Source: Clostridia bacterium (lineage in GTDB: Bacteria; Bacillota; Clostridia; Lachnospirales; CAG-274). From it: 64,000 nt of DNA. The stretch is taken from the NCBI GenBank assembly GCA_030524425.1, contig JAUNGN010000002.1, positions 114,607 through 178,606 of the forward strand. Direction: 5' to 3'. The translations under genes were made by a program, and so were the position numbers. Shown in pieces: positions 29,164 to 36,685 of the stretch (position 1 is its first letter; the number at the start of each line of letters is the position of its first letter). The notes beneath the pieces were generated by a model, which was not told the DNA's origin, searched no databases, and saw only the letters and a program-made list of their open reading frames with translations.

Positions 29164-29257
29164 TAGTATTGTCAGTGAGGGCACGATTTATTTAACGTGC
29201 CCTTAAATTTTATATTTAATTCTGTTATGGAATTTAGTTTAGAAGGAGGAGTTTCTT

Positions 29258-30454
29258 ATGAAGAAAAAAATTATGGCTGTCGCTTTAACATTAGCTATGG
29301 CAGCAGGTGCTATGCTTACAGGCTGCGGAAGCACAGCAGACGCAACTGGTGATGCAGCTGCAACAGACGGCGCTGCTGCTGAGGCATCAGGCGAAACTAT
29401 CAAGATTGGTGTTTTACAGCCTATCACAGGTGGTATGGCTGCTGGTGCTGCTATTGAAATCGAGGGTATTGAGCTTGCTCAGTCTGAAAGACCTACTGTT
29501 ACAGTAGACGGCAAGGAATATACAGTTGAGCTTGTTAAGGCTGATAATAAGTCTGATAAGGTTGAGGCTGCAAATGCTGCAACTAAGTTAATTGAGCAGG
29601 ATCAGGTATCAGTTATTCTTGGCTCTTACTCTTCAACACCATCTCTTGGTGCTTATGATGTAATCAGAAACGGCAGCGTACCTGCTATCGGTATCAGCTG
29701 TACTAACCCTGCTGTTACAGAGGGCAATGACAATTACTTCAGAGTTTGCTTTATCGACCCATATCAGGGCAAGGCAATGGCTAACTACGCATTCAATACC
29801 CTTGGTGCTAAGTCTGCTGCTGTTACTACAGAGCAGGGCAATGACTACTCTGTTGGTCTTGCACAGTACTTCAAGGAAGAATTTGAAGCTTTAGGCGGTA
29901 CTGTTTATGAGGCTGCTTATCAGACAGGCGACCAGGACTTCAATGCTCAGATTACTGCATTAAAGGCCAACAATCCTGATGTATTTTTTGCTCCCGGTAA
30001 CTTTACTGAGGCTGCTATGTTTATCAAGCAGGCTAAGCAGGCAGGCGTAACCGTTCCAATGCTTGGCGGTGATACATATGAAGTTCAGGAATTCATTGAT
30101 GTTGCAGGCGCTGAAGCAGAGGGCGTATTATTCTCAGCTTTCTTCGATCCAGATGCAGAATTAACTCCTCTTACTAAGGAATTTGTTACTAAGTACAGAG
30201 AGGCTAACGGCGGCAATGACCCTGCTGGTGTTACAGCTCTTGGTTACGATGCTTATAACTTAGCTTGTGATGCTATCGAGGCTGCTAACTCTACTGACCC
30301 TGTAGCTATCAGAGATGCTATCGCTGCTATCGACTTTGTTGGTGTTACAGGTCCTGTCAAGTTTGATGAAAACGGTGACCCAACTAAGGCTGCTGTTGTT
30401 AAGAAGGTTGAAAACGGCAAGTTCGTTTACGCTGATGCAGTTACAGCAGAGTAA
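29258..30454 (+). CDS. livK: Branched-chain amino acid ABC transporter, substrate-binding lipoprotein
   Basis: A 398-residue lipoprotein. The lipobox LTGC places the lipidated Cys at residue 23, followed by an Ala/Gly/Thr-rich linker and a periplasmic-binding-protein type I fold of the Leu/Ile/Val family (IKIGVLQPITGGMA, VEAANAATKLIEQDQVSVILGSYSS, VFFAPGNFTEAA). It captures the amino acid and delivers it to the LivHM channel. Perfect AAGGAGGAG precedes ATG 29258, and codon use is strongly biased, as expected of a highly made protein. An intrinsic terminator separates it from livH, which fits excess production of the binding protein. Confidence 0.94.
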   Translation: MKKKIMAVALTLAMAAGAMLTGCGSTADATGDAAATDGAAAEASGETIKIGVLQPITGGMAAGAAIEIEGIELAQSERPTVTVDGKEYTVELVKADNKSDKVEAANAATKLIEQDQVSVILGSYSSTPSLGAYDVIRNGSVPAIGISCTNPAVTEGNDNYFRVCFIDPYQGKAMANYAFNTLGAKSAAVTTEQGNDYSVGLAQYFKEEFEALGGTVYEAAYQTGDQDFNAQITALKANNPDVFFAPGNFTEAAMFIKQAKQAGVTVPMLGGDTYEVQEFIDVAGAEAEGVLFSAFFDPDAELTPLTKEFVTKYREANGGNDPAGVTALGYDAYNLACDAIEAANSTDPVAIRDAIAAIDFVGVTGPVKFDENGDPTKAAVVKKVENGKFVYADAVTAE

Positions 30455-30479
30455 TCTGTAATTAATTTGAATCAAGAAT

Positions 30480-30512
30480 TGGGGGTACGGTTCCCGTACC
30501 CTCATTTTTTAA
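30480..30512 (+). terminator. Internal terminator between livK and livH
   Basis: GGGTACGG pairs with CCGTACCC around a 3-base loop, followed by TCATTTTTT. No promoter is evident before livH, so partial readthrough is likely and would give more livK than permease. Confidence 0.85.
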
Positions 30513-30593
30513 ATATTTCAAAATTAGTGCTGGAAGGAGATTTTGAAATATTTGAAAAAGTAGTATAAAAATAATAGAAAGGTAGTGAATATT

Positions 30594-31505
30594 ATGTTGG
30601 TAATACCTGCAATGGCGGATTTGCTTCAGCAGATTTGCAACGGCTTGCTTTTGGGAAGCCTTTTTGCTCTTGTTGCCGTAGGCTATACTATGGTTTATGG
30701 TATATTAAGACTTATTAACTTTGCTCATTGCGATATTTTTATGATGGCAATGTACATAGCATTCTTCACTGTAGCAGCTGACTTTAAATGGTGGTTTATA
30801 AGCTTTGTGGTAGTATTGGTTATAACTGCACTGCTTGGTATGGGTGTTGAAAAGGTGGCTTACGCTACTTTAAGACGCCAGAATGCACCTAAAATATCAA
30901 TGCTTATTTCAGCTATCGGTGCATCTTATCTTTTGGAAAATCTGGCTACTGTTATATTTACAGGAAAACCCAAGACATTTCCTCAGATTCCCTTTTTTGT
31001 TGATATGATTCAGTTAGGCTCTGTGAGGTTACAGAGGCTTGCAGTTATTGTGCCTGTTGTTACATTTGTGCTTATGGGCGTGCTTTTGCTTCTTATTAAT
31101 AAGACTAAGGCTGGTATGGCTATGAGAGCCGTTTCAAAGGATCTTGAAACTGCAAAGCTTATGGGTATCAATGTAAACGGAACCATTTCATTTACATTTG
31201 CAATAGGCTCAGCCATTGCTGCCGTTGGCGCTATATTATGGGGCTTAAAGTATCCTCAGATTTCACCTCTTGTTGGTGTTATGCCTGGTTTAAAGTGCTT
31301 CATAGCTGCTGTTATAGGCGGTATAGGCAATGTTAAGGGCGCTGTTATAGGCGGCATTATTTTAGGCTTTGTTGAGGTTATGGCTATCACATTCTTCCCT
31401 TCAATATCAGCCTATAAGGATATATTCTCATTTGTTATCCTTATCCTTATTCTTTTATTCAGACCTAACGGTCTTATCGGCGAAAAGATTGCCGAGAAGG
31501 TTTAA
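30594..31505 (+). CDS. livH: Branched-chain amino acid ABC transporter permease LivH
   Basis: A 303-residue membrane subunit with about eight helices and the family segments NGLLLGSLFALVAVGYTMVYG, LRLINFAHCDIFM, and the EAA-like KAVIGGIGNVKGAVIGG. It forms the channel with LivM. ATG 30594 is 11 bases after AGAAAGG; a GTG at 30585 is too close to it. Followed by livM after 13 bases. Confidence 0.92.
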   Translation: MLVIPAMADLLQQICNGLLLGSLFALVAVGYTMVYGILRLINFAHCDIFMMAMYIAFFTVAADFKWWFISFVVVLVITALLGMGVEKVAYATLRRQNAPKISMLISAIGASYLLENLATVIFTGKPKTFPQIPFFVDMIQLGSVRLQRLAVIVPVVTFVLMGVLLLLINKTKAGMAMRAVSKDLETAKLMGINVNGTISFTFAIGSAIAAVGAILWGLKYPQISPLVGVMPGLKCFIAAVIGGIGNVKGAVIGGIILGFVEVMAITFFPSISAYKDIFSFVILILILLFRPNGLIGEKIAEKV

Positions 31506-31518
31506 GGGGGTGGAGAAT

Positions 31519-32604
31519 ATGAAAACTATAAAAACCGTAAACAAAAGGAATTTAATTTTAAATATTATAGTTATTGCTGCTCTTGTTGGCTTTATCATTT
31601 GGGCTGAGGAGGGCAGGAGCTTTGGCTCTTATAATCAGAGAATTTTTAAGACCTGCTGTATTTATGCGATTTGTGCTTTATCAATGAATATGGTAAACGG
31701 CTTTACAGGCTTGTTTTCTCTCGGTCAGCCGGGATTTATGGCTATTGGCGCTTATGTAACGGCATTTTTAACTGTTTCTGCAAGTGATAAAATTTCTATT
31801 TATAAAATTATACCTATTTCAGAGGGTATGGCTAATTTACACGCACCGTTTTTCATTGCCCTTATTTTGGGCGGTATAATTGCTGCTGCATTTGCATTCT
31901 TAATCGGCTTCCCTGTTTTGAGATTAAAGGGCGATTATCTTGCTATAGCAACTCTTGGCTTTTCTGAAATTATAAGAATTTTTATTACCAATGCCCAGGG
32001 CATTACAAACGGCCCTACAGGTATTAACAGAATTCCCAATACATATATGAATCTTTATGTAGTGTGCGGTATTCTTGCAATTATTGTTATTTTTATTTTA
32101 GCAATGATGAAAACAAGCTACGGCAGAGCCCTTCTGGCTATACGTGAGGACGAAGTGGCTGCACAGGCTATGGGTATCAATCTTTTCAGACACAAAATGC
32201 TTGCCTTTGTATTAAGCGGATTTTTTGCAGGCATAGGCGGCGGACTTCTTGCCTCTCTCGTTGGTGCAATCGGTCCTGACCAGTTTAAGTTTACTGTAGC
32301 TTATGATATTCTTCTTATGGTTGTGCTCGGCGGTCAGGGTTCGGTTTCAGGCTCAGTTGCAGGTGCATTTATTGTAAGAATTGCTCTTGAAAAATTAAGA
32401 TTTTTAGATGAGCCTATTGACTTTGGAATTTTTCAATACAAGGGTATAGGCGGTATGAGAATGGTCGTGTTCTCAATTCTTCTTATGCTTGTTATTATTC
32501 TTTGGAGAAAGGGTATATTCGGCAACAAGGAATTCAGCTGGGACAGAATTTTTAATTTCTTTGCTAAATTTAAAAAATCTCCTAAAAAGGAGGTGCAGGG
32601 ATAA
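31519..32604 (+). CDS. livM: Branched-chain amino acid ABC transporter permease LivM
   Basis: A 361-residue membrane subunit with ten or so helices. Family signatures: NMVNGFTGLFSLGQPGFMAIGAY, RLKGDYLAIATLGFSEIIRI, GRALLAIREDEVAAQAMGIN, and GGQGSVSGSVAGAF. The start is ATG 31519 behind GGGGTGGAG; the longer upstream frame lies inside livH and is not used. The stop overlaps livG by one base. Confidence 0.93.
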   Translation: MKTIKTVNKRNLILNIIVIAALVGFIIWAEEGRSFGSYNQRIFKTCCIYAICALSMNMVNGFTGLFSLGQPGFMAIGAYVTAFLTVSASDKISIYKIIPISEGMANLHAPFFIALILGGIIAAAFAFLIGFPVLRLKGDYLAIATLGFSEIIRIFITNAQGITNGPTGINRIPNTYMNLYVVCGILAIIVIFILAMMKTSYGRALLAIREDEVAAQAMGINLFRHKMLAFVLSGFFAGIGGGLLASLVGAIGPDQFKFTVAYDILLMVVLGGQGSVSGSVAGAFIVRIALEKLRFLDEPIDFGIFQYKGIGGMRMVVFSILLMLVIILWRKGIFGNKEFSWDRIFNFFAKFKKSPKKEVQG

Positions 32605-33377
32605 TGGCTGCTTTACTTGAAACAAGAGATGTTACTATAAGATTCGGCGGTCTTATAGCTGTTAATTTATTAAATATTGAGGTTAATAAGGGTGAAATCA
32701 TAGCTGTTATCGGACCTAACGGTGCAGGCAAGACAACTGCCTTTAACCTTATTACAGGTGTTTACGCTCCTACAGAGGGAGATATTTTATTTGACGGTGA
32801 GAAAATAAACGGCAGGCGTCCCGATGAAATTGCAAAGCTGGGTATTGCCCGTACCTTCCAGAATATTCGTCTTTTCAAGGATTTAACTGTGCTTGAAAAT
32901 GTACTTATAGCTACTCACCTTAATGTTAAGAGTGGTTTGTTCTCCTCTGTTTTAAAGCTTCCAAAGGCAAGAAAGGAAGAGCAGGAAATGGTTAAGTTTG
33001 CTGAATTTCTTCTTGAGGAAACGGGACTTCTGCAGTTTAAGGACGAGGTTGCCTCTAATTTGCCTTACGGCTTGCAAAGACGTCTTGAAATTGCAAGAGC
33101 CTTGGCAACTAAGCCTAAGCTTCTTCTTTTGGATGAGCCTGCCGCAGGCATGAATCCAAAGGAAAGCGAGGACCTTACAGACTTCATAAGGGATATAAGA
33201 GATAAGTTTAGTCTTACTGTATTGCTTATTGAGCACCATATGCAGCTTGTTATGGACATTTCTGACAGAATTTATGTTCTTGAATATGGTCAGACCATTG
33301 CAAAGGGTGTTCCTGCTGAAATTCAGGCTAATCCTGCTGTTATCAAGGCATATCTTGGAGAGGAGGATGAGGACTAA
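32604..33377 (+). CDS. livG: Branched-chain amino acid ABC transporter ATPase LivG
   Basis: A 257-residue ABC ATPase. Walker A GPNGAGKTT, an LPYGLQRRLEIARAL signature, Walker B LLLLDEPAAGMNP with the GMN extension typical of LivG, and a C-terminal LivG-type tail. AAGGAGGTG lies eight bases upstream within the end of livM. Coupled to livM and livF by one-base overlaps. Confidence 0.94.
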   Translation: MAALLETRDVTIRFGGLIAVNLLNIEVNKGEIIAVIGPNGAGKTTAFNLITGVYAPTEGDILFDGEKINGRRPDEIAKLGIARTFQNIRLFKDLTVLENVLIATHLNVKSGLFSSVLKLPKARKEEQEMVKFAEFLLEETGLLQFKDEVASNLPYGLQRRLEIARALATKPKLLLLDEPAAGMNPKESEDLTDFIRDIRDKFSLTVLLIEHHMQLVMDISDRIYVLEYGQTIAKGVPAEIQANPAVIKAYLGEEDED

Positions 33378-34090
33378 TGCTGGAAATTAAGGATTTAAAG
33401 GTTAAATACGGCGGTATAACTGCCCTTGACGGTATTTCAATGAAGGTACCTGACGGAAAGATTATTACTCTTGTAGGCGCTAACGGTGCAGGCAAGAGTA
33501 CGACGCTTCGTTCCATTACAAAGCTTGTTACTCCCGTAAGCGGGTCTGTTAAGTATGAGGGCAGGGAACTTACTCATATGAATACACAGGATATTGTTAA
33601 AATGGGTATTACCCTTGTTCCTGAGGGAAGACACGTTTTTGCGGATATGACAGTTGACGAAAACCTTATGATTGGTGCTTATCTCAGAAAAGATAAGGAA
33701 AATTTTAAGAGAGATATTGGCTTTATACATGAAATGTTCCCAAGACTTAAGGAGAGAGCAAAGCAGTTAAGCGGTACTCTTTCAGGCGGTGAGCAGCAGA
33801 TGCTTGCAGTAGGCAGAGCCTTAATGAGTAACCCAAAGGTTATGATGATGGATGAGCCTTCCCTTGGTCTTGCTCCTCTTGTTGTTAAGGATATTTTTAA
33901 CATTATTCAGAAGGTTAATAAGGAAAAGGGTGTTACTATCCTCCTTATTGAGCAGAATGCCAATGCGGCATTAAAGATTGCCGATTATGGCTATGTTATG
34001 GAAACAGGTAAAATAGGTCTTGAGGGCACAGGCGAAGAACTTTTGGCTAATGAAAGAGTTAAGGAGCTTTACTTGGGTAAGAGTAAGTAA
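33377..34090 (+). CDS. livF: Branched-chain amino acid ABC transporter ATPase LivF
   Basis: A 237-residue ABC ATPase. Walker A GANGAGKST, signature LSGGEQQMLAVGRAL, Walker B VMMMDEPSLGLAP and the H-loop-region LLIEQNANAAL typical of LivF. Last gene of livKHMGF, followed by a perfect-stem hairpin. Confidence 0.94.
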   Translation: MLEIKDLKVKYGGITALDGISMKVPDGKIITLVGANGAGKSTTLRSITKLVTPVSGSVKYEGRELTHMNTQDIVKMGITLVPEGRHVFADMTVDENLMIGAYLRKDKENFKRDIGFIHEMFPRLKERAKQLSGTLSGGEQQMLAVGRALMSNPKVMMMDEPSLGLAPLVVKDIFNIIQKVNKEKGVTILLIEQNANAALKIADYGYVMETGKIGLEGTGEELLANERVKELYLGKSK

Positions 34091-34147
34091 ATATGCATTT
34101 ATGAAATTATTTGAAAATTTATTTTAAATGATTTTGCTGTTAATTAA

Positions 34148-34180
34148 AATATCCATCCGCATAGCGGATGGATATTTTAG
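34148..34180 (+). terminator. Terminator of the liv operon
   Basis: ATATCCATCCGC pairs with GCGGATGGATAT around a 3-base loop, 12 base pairs, followed by TTTAG. Long stem, short T tract. Confidence 0.7.
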
Positions 34181-34310
34181 ACTGCTGAAAAACAGACAGC
34201 CCTGAAAGAAATTTTCTTTCAGTGTGTTTATATTAAATTTTAGGGAGAACATATTCTGTTTTCCGCAATTTAGCCTTTAAAAGACTAAATTACAGAGCTT
34301 AGCAGTAAAC
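34180..34310. ncRNA. Structured non-coding stretch between livF and the accessory island
   Basis: Nested complementarity: ACTGCT (34182-34187) with AGCAGT (34301-34306), AAACAGA (34191-34197) with TCTGTTT (34256-34262), a near-perfect palindrome CTGAAAGAAA/TTTCTTTCAG at 34203-34223 inside it, and AATTTAG/CTAAATT (34267-34291). No frame or promoter assigned. Could be an RNA element or a small palindromic repeat. Confidence 0.35.
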
Positions 34311-34336
34311 AGAGATATTTATAGCTAAAAAATATT

Positions 34337-34642
34337 TTATTTATCATATAAATTAATAAATTCCAATATTTTTTCAAAATCTTCCTTATATACCTCACTC
34401 AATTTTAATGCAAAATATATTCCTGCCAAAAAGCCTTTAACTCCTGCCTCCTCAAAGGCACGTGTACATAAATGCCCTAATTTATAGGTAACATCTGATT
34501 CCACAAAATATTTATAATCCAATTGGTCAATGCACCTGTAAATATAACACTCTTCGGAAGGTTCTATTTTTAAGAAGTCAAAATTTTCAAGGTTTTCCAA
34601 TTCTAGATATATCTGTTTTATTAAATTCTTGTTATAACTCAT
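34337..34642 (-). CDS. Small protein of unknown function (paralogue of the next gene)
   Basis: A 101-residue, Glu/Leu/Tyr-rich, probably helical protein with no recognised domain. Its C-terminal part KGFLAGIYFALKLSEVYKEDF matches KGFASGIYLILKLKSEMGVDF of the neighbouring 98-residue protein, so the two are distant paralogues. GAGGAAAAGAGAAAG precedes the ATG. No signal peptide or membrane helix. Both lie downstream of an operator shared with the two Xre regulators, and look like accessory, possibly phage-related, genes. Confidence 0.65.
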   Translation of the reverse strand: MSYNKNLIKQIYLELENLENFDFLKIEPSEECYIYRCIDQLDYKYFVESDVTYKLGHLCTRAFEEAGVKGFLAGIYFALKLSEVYKEDFEKILEFINLYDK

Positions 34643-34699
34643 CTTTCTCTTTTCCTCAAATAAATAATTATAGTATTATGATTTTATTGTTTTACGATT

Positions 34700-34996
34700 T
34701 TATGATTTATACATTTTCACCATATTATCAAAATCTACTCCCATTTCACTTTTTAATTTTAATATTAAGTAAATTCCCGATGCAAAGCCCTTTAACTCTT
34801 CCGGAAGCATACCGGCAGCAAACATTTCCTTTAAATCTGAATATGAACTATCATTTATTTGTTTATTTTCATACAACTCATCTAGATATTCATAGTATTC
34901 TCTTTCGCTTTCTTCCTTATTTTTATTCCACGGAAAAACTCCTTTTTCCTCCAGTTTGCAGTATACGTCTTTTATTTCTTTAAAATCTGAACGCAT
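34700..34996 (-). CDS. Small protein of unknown function, upstream paralogue
   Basis: A 98-residue charged, mainly helical protein (many Glu, Lys and Tyr) sharing the C-terminal KGFxxGIYxxLKL pattern with the gene after it. TAAGGAGG sits eight bases before the ATG. It is the first gene of the minus-strand pair. Its promoter zone, ATGACA-18-TAATAA on the minus strand, overlaps the palindrome at 35031-35053. Function not recognised. Confidence 0.65.
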   Translation of the reverse strand: MRSDFKEIKDVYCKLEEKGVFPWNKNKEESEREYYEYLDELYENKQINDSSYSDLKEMFAAGMLPEELKGFASGIYLILKLKSEMGVDFDNMVKMYKS

Positions 34997-35030
34997 TATA
35001 TTAATCCTCCTTAATAATTAAAATTTATTA

Positions 35031-35053
35031 GACACAACATTCACTGAATGTCA
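35031..35053. promoter_or_regulatory. Operator copy 1, between the small-protein pair and the first Xre regulator
   Basis: ACATTCACTGAATGT is a perfect 15-base palindrome. Read on the minus strand it is TGACA-N9-TGTTG, the same pattern as the two sites before the second regulator. It overlaps the predicted -35 of the minus-strand pair. Confidence 0.55.
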
Positions 35054-35126
35054 TATATTTAATAGTTTTAGTGCATAATAGTGTTTATAGGTATTTTGTA
35101 TGTTCAATAGGAGTATGATTTTTATT

Positions 35127-35366
35127 ATGTTTATCAATAAAGCTAATGATGGTACTAATAATTTGTGTGGTAAAAATATTTCACGCCTAAGAAAAGAAAT
35201 GAATATTTCTCAAAGAGCGCTTGCCGATAAACTTCAAATTTTAGAAATTGATGTAGATAAGAACGCCATTCAACGAATAGAATCAGGTAAAAGATTTGTT
35301 ACAGATATTGAATTAAAAGCTTTATCTTCCCTATTTAATGTATCAATGGACGAGCTTACAAATTAA
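35127..35366 (+). CDS. Xre/Cro-type helix-turn-helix regulator 1
   Basis: A 79-residue DNA-binding protein made only of an HTH_3 domain: NISRLRKEMNISQRALADKL, then the recognition helix region KNAIQRIESGKRFVTDIEL. It is about 60 percent identical to regulator 2 over the whole length. The start was set at 35127, 13 bases after AGGAG, by alignment to the paralogue (MFINKA versus MFKTKA); ATGs at 35100 and 35115 are alternatives. Divergent from the two small genes, followed by its own terminator. Confidence 0.8.
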   Translation: MFINKANDGTNNLCGKNISRLRKEMNISQRALADKLQILEIDVDKNAIQRIESGKRFVTDIELKALSSLFNVSMDELTN

Positions 35367-35396
35367 TTTACATCATAAATTTGAATAATACTTTTT

Positions 35397-35424
35397 AAAA
35401 TCCATATATTACATGGATTTTTTT
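35397..35424 (+). terminator. Terminator after Xre regulator 1
   Basis: AAATCCAT pairs with ATGGATTT around a 7-base loop, running into TTTTTATTTTA. Confidence 0.85.
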
Positions 35425-35508
35425 ATTTTATTGAACATTTACAATACTGTTACCCAATCTAATAACTTTTCAATAAAAAATCTTACTATTTTTTTTACTT
35501 TTTTAATA

Positions 35509-35581
35509 TTGACATTCAGTGGGTGTCAACTTTTATCTTATTTTACCACATAATTATAGAAATGACAAGTACTAAATGTCA
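35509..35581 (+). promoter_or_regulatory. Operator copies 2 and 3 upstream of Xre regulator 2
   Basis: TGACA-N9-TGTCA occurs at 35510-35528 and again at 35563-35581. The first contains a TTGACA hexamer that could be the -35; the second abuts the ribosome site AAAGGAGG. This fits autoregulation, with one site at the promoter and one blocking elongation or translation start. Confidence 0.6.
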
Positions 35582-35595
35582 AAGGAGGAATAATT

Positions 35596-35838
35596 ATGTT
35601 TAAAACTAAGGCAAAAGACGGTAAAAATAATATTAGCGGTAAAAATATTGCTAAACTCAGGAAAAAATTCAGATATTCTCAAAGAGAGTTAGCAGATAAA
35701 TTACAACTTATGGGTATTGATGTAGGTAAAAATTCTATACAAAAAATAGAATCAGGGAAAGGGTATGTAAATGATATTGAATTAAAAGCACTTGCCGAAA
35801 TATTTAATGTGACAGCAACTGATTTATTAAAAGAATAA
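35596..35838 (+). CDS. Xre/Cro-type helix-turn-helix regulator 2
   Basis: An 80-residue HTH_3 protein (NIAKLRKKFRYSQRELADKL, KNSIQKIESGKGYVNDIEL). Paralogue of regulator 1, with most differences at the ends and in helix 2. AAAGGAGG lies eight bases before ATG 35596, directly abutting an operator copy. With no dimerisation or sensor domain it resembles phage or mobile-element repressors. Likely represses itself and, through operator copy 1, the divergent small-protein pair; this is inference from shared sites. Confidence 0.82.
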   Translation: MFKTKAKDGKNNISGKNIAKLRKKFRYSQRELADKLQLMGIDVGKNSIQKIESGKGYVNDIELKALAEIFNVTATDLLKE

Positions 35839-35859
35839 TAATGTTTTACAAAAATAATA

Positions 35860-35888
35860 TTGATTTTATTTTAAAAGTATTGTATAAT
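35860..35888 (+). promoter_or_regulatory. Promoter of the candidate antisense RNA
   Basis: TTGATT (35860-35865) and TATAAT (35883-35888) with a 17-base spacer. The expected start is near 35895. Confidence 0.65.
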
Positions 35889-35894
35889 GTAATT

Positions 35895-36036
35895 ACAAAA
35901 GAAAAAGCAGGTACTGCAATACCCGCTTTTTCCCGACACCCGCTTAAAAGGCGGTTGGCAGCAAGTTTTTAATATGTGAGTATTACTCACGAACTAAAGA
36001 CCGCTAACCTATTTGCTTGTAGGGCGGTCTTTTTTG
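35895..36036 (+). ncRNA. Candidate antitoxin antisense RNA
   Basis: From the promoter above to an intrinsic terminator: AAAGACCGC (35996-36004) pairs with GCGGTCTTT (36024-36032), then TTT. The transcript of about 140 bases is complementary to the last 9 codons and the whole 3' UTR of the minus-strand toxin-like ORF, and has internal hairpins (AAAGC-GGTA...TACC-GCTTT at 35905-35932; GTGAGTATTACTCAC at 35977-35991). This is the arrangement of Firmicutes type I antitoxins. Confidence 0.6.
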
Positions 36037-36134
36037 TTAAAACAATAAACTTTACAAGTTAAAGCTATGTACTGCACATCATACATAAATTGTCTGATGG
36101 CATACAAACAATAAATTATATCGAATGTTGTCAT
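36009..36134 (-). CDS. Candidate type I toxin, holin-like small protein
   Basis: A 41-residue ORF opening MTTFDIIYCLYAIRQF and ending KKDRPTSK, behind an unusually strong AAAGGAGGGG (36143-36152) eight bases before the ATG. The MTTF start, a hydrophobic middle and a charged KKDRP-like tail encoded over the antisense terminator are features I associate with Firmicutes putative holin-like toxins. The middle contains Arg, Gln and Asp, so it is less hydrophobic than expected, and the toxin may be diverged or decayed. A promoter TTTACA-17-TATAAT precedes it. Leader GGCGGTTGGCAG can pair with CTGCCAACCGCC in its own 3' UTR. Function is inferred from architecture. Confidence 0.6.
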   Translation of the reverse strand: MTTFDIIYCLYAIRQFMYDVQYIALTCKVYCFNKKDRPTSK

Positions 36135-36196
36135 AACAGCATCCCCTCCTTTCATGGAGAGTCTGCCAACCGCCCTTTAGCAAAGTGTCTGTAAAT

Positions 36197-36225
36197 ATTA
36201 TATAACGAAATTTGTCGAATGTAAA
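36197..36225 (-). promoter_or_regulatory. Promoter of the toxin-like transcript
   Basis: On the minus strand TTTACA (36220-36225) and a perfect TATAAT (36197-36202), 17 bases apart. Start near 36190, leaving a leader of about 55 bases before the ATG. Confidence 0.65.
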
Positions 36226-36292
36226 TACATTATAATCTTTTTTTTAATTTTTTTACTTAAAAATCTTTTTATAAGATTTCTATTAATCAACT

Positions 36293-36335
36293 TAAAATGA
36301 ACCCCTTTTGTTATACAAAAGAGGTTCATTTTATT
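36293..36335. terminator. Bidirectional terminator between the toxin-like locus and phd
   Basis: AAAATGAACC-CTTTTG pairs with CAAAAG-GGTTCATTTT (36294-36332), with A and T runs on both sides. It lies about 90 bases downstream of the phd-like gene on the minus strand. Confidence 0.8.
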
Positions 36336-36424
36336 TAAAAATATATTTAACATTTCTCTGCTATGGTTAATCATCAAAAATTATGTAACAAGAGAGCCTG
36401 TCTTAATTACACCCATCTATAAGT

Positions 36425-36685
36425 TTATACATTATATTTTTCCCTTATAATTTTTAATGATGTAAAAGCATCAGACACCCTGTTATTTTCAGCATCATTT
36501 TCAGCTTTCTTAATTTTTAACAACATATCTAATAAGGCAATTTTTTCTTCATAAGCTTCCATGCTCATAATAACCATATCACCATATCCGTTTTTAGTAA
36601 CAAAAATAGGTTCTTTTGTAAGATGACACATTTCCGAAATTTCAGCAGTATTCTTTAAATTTCTTATTGGAATTATTTGTGGCAT
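36425..36685 (-). CDS. Phd/YefM-type antitoxin, orphan
   Basis: An 86-residue protein of the prevent-host-death family: MPQIIPIRNLKNTAEISEMC, then EPIFVTKNGYGDMVIMS, the typical DNA-binding fold, and a C-terminal charged helix that normally wraps the toxin. The start is ATG 36685 with AAAGGAGG upstream; the longer frame to 36721 has no ribosome site. The expected RelE- or Doc-type toxin should follow on the minus strand, but only a terminator does. It is either an orphan regulator or the survivor of a decayed pair. Its leader shares CCATGAAAGGAGG with that of the toxin-like gene. Confidence 0.82.
   Translation of the reverse strand: MPQIIPIRNLKNTAEISEMCHLTKEPIFVTKNGYGDMVIMSMEAYEEKIALLDMLLKIKKAENDAENNRVSDAFTSLKIIREKYNV

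Larger units (their letters stand above)
28814..29257. other. 444-base AT-rich intergenic region upstream of livK
   Basis: It contains the terminator of the preceding gene at 28822-28855, a very AT-rich stretch to about 29130 with no reading frame, one weak CodY-like box (29078-29092), then the livK promoter (29135-29163) and the leader hairpin (29178-29203). Confidence 0.7.

Noticed and set aside
36310..36424. RelE-type toxin partner for the Phd-like protein
   Set aside because: No frame with a ribosome site; only a bidirectional terminator.
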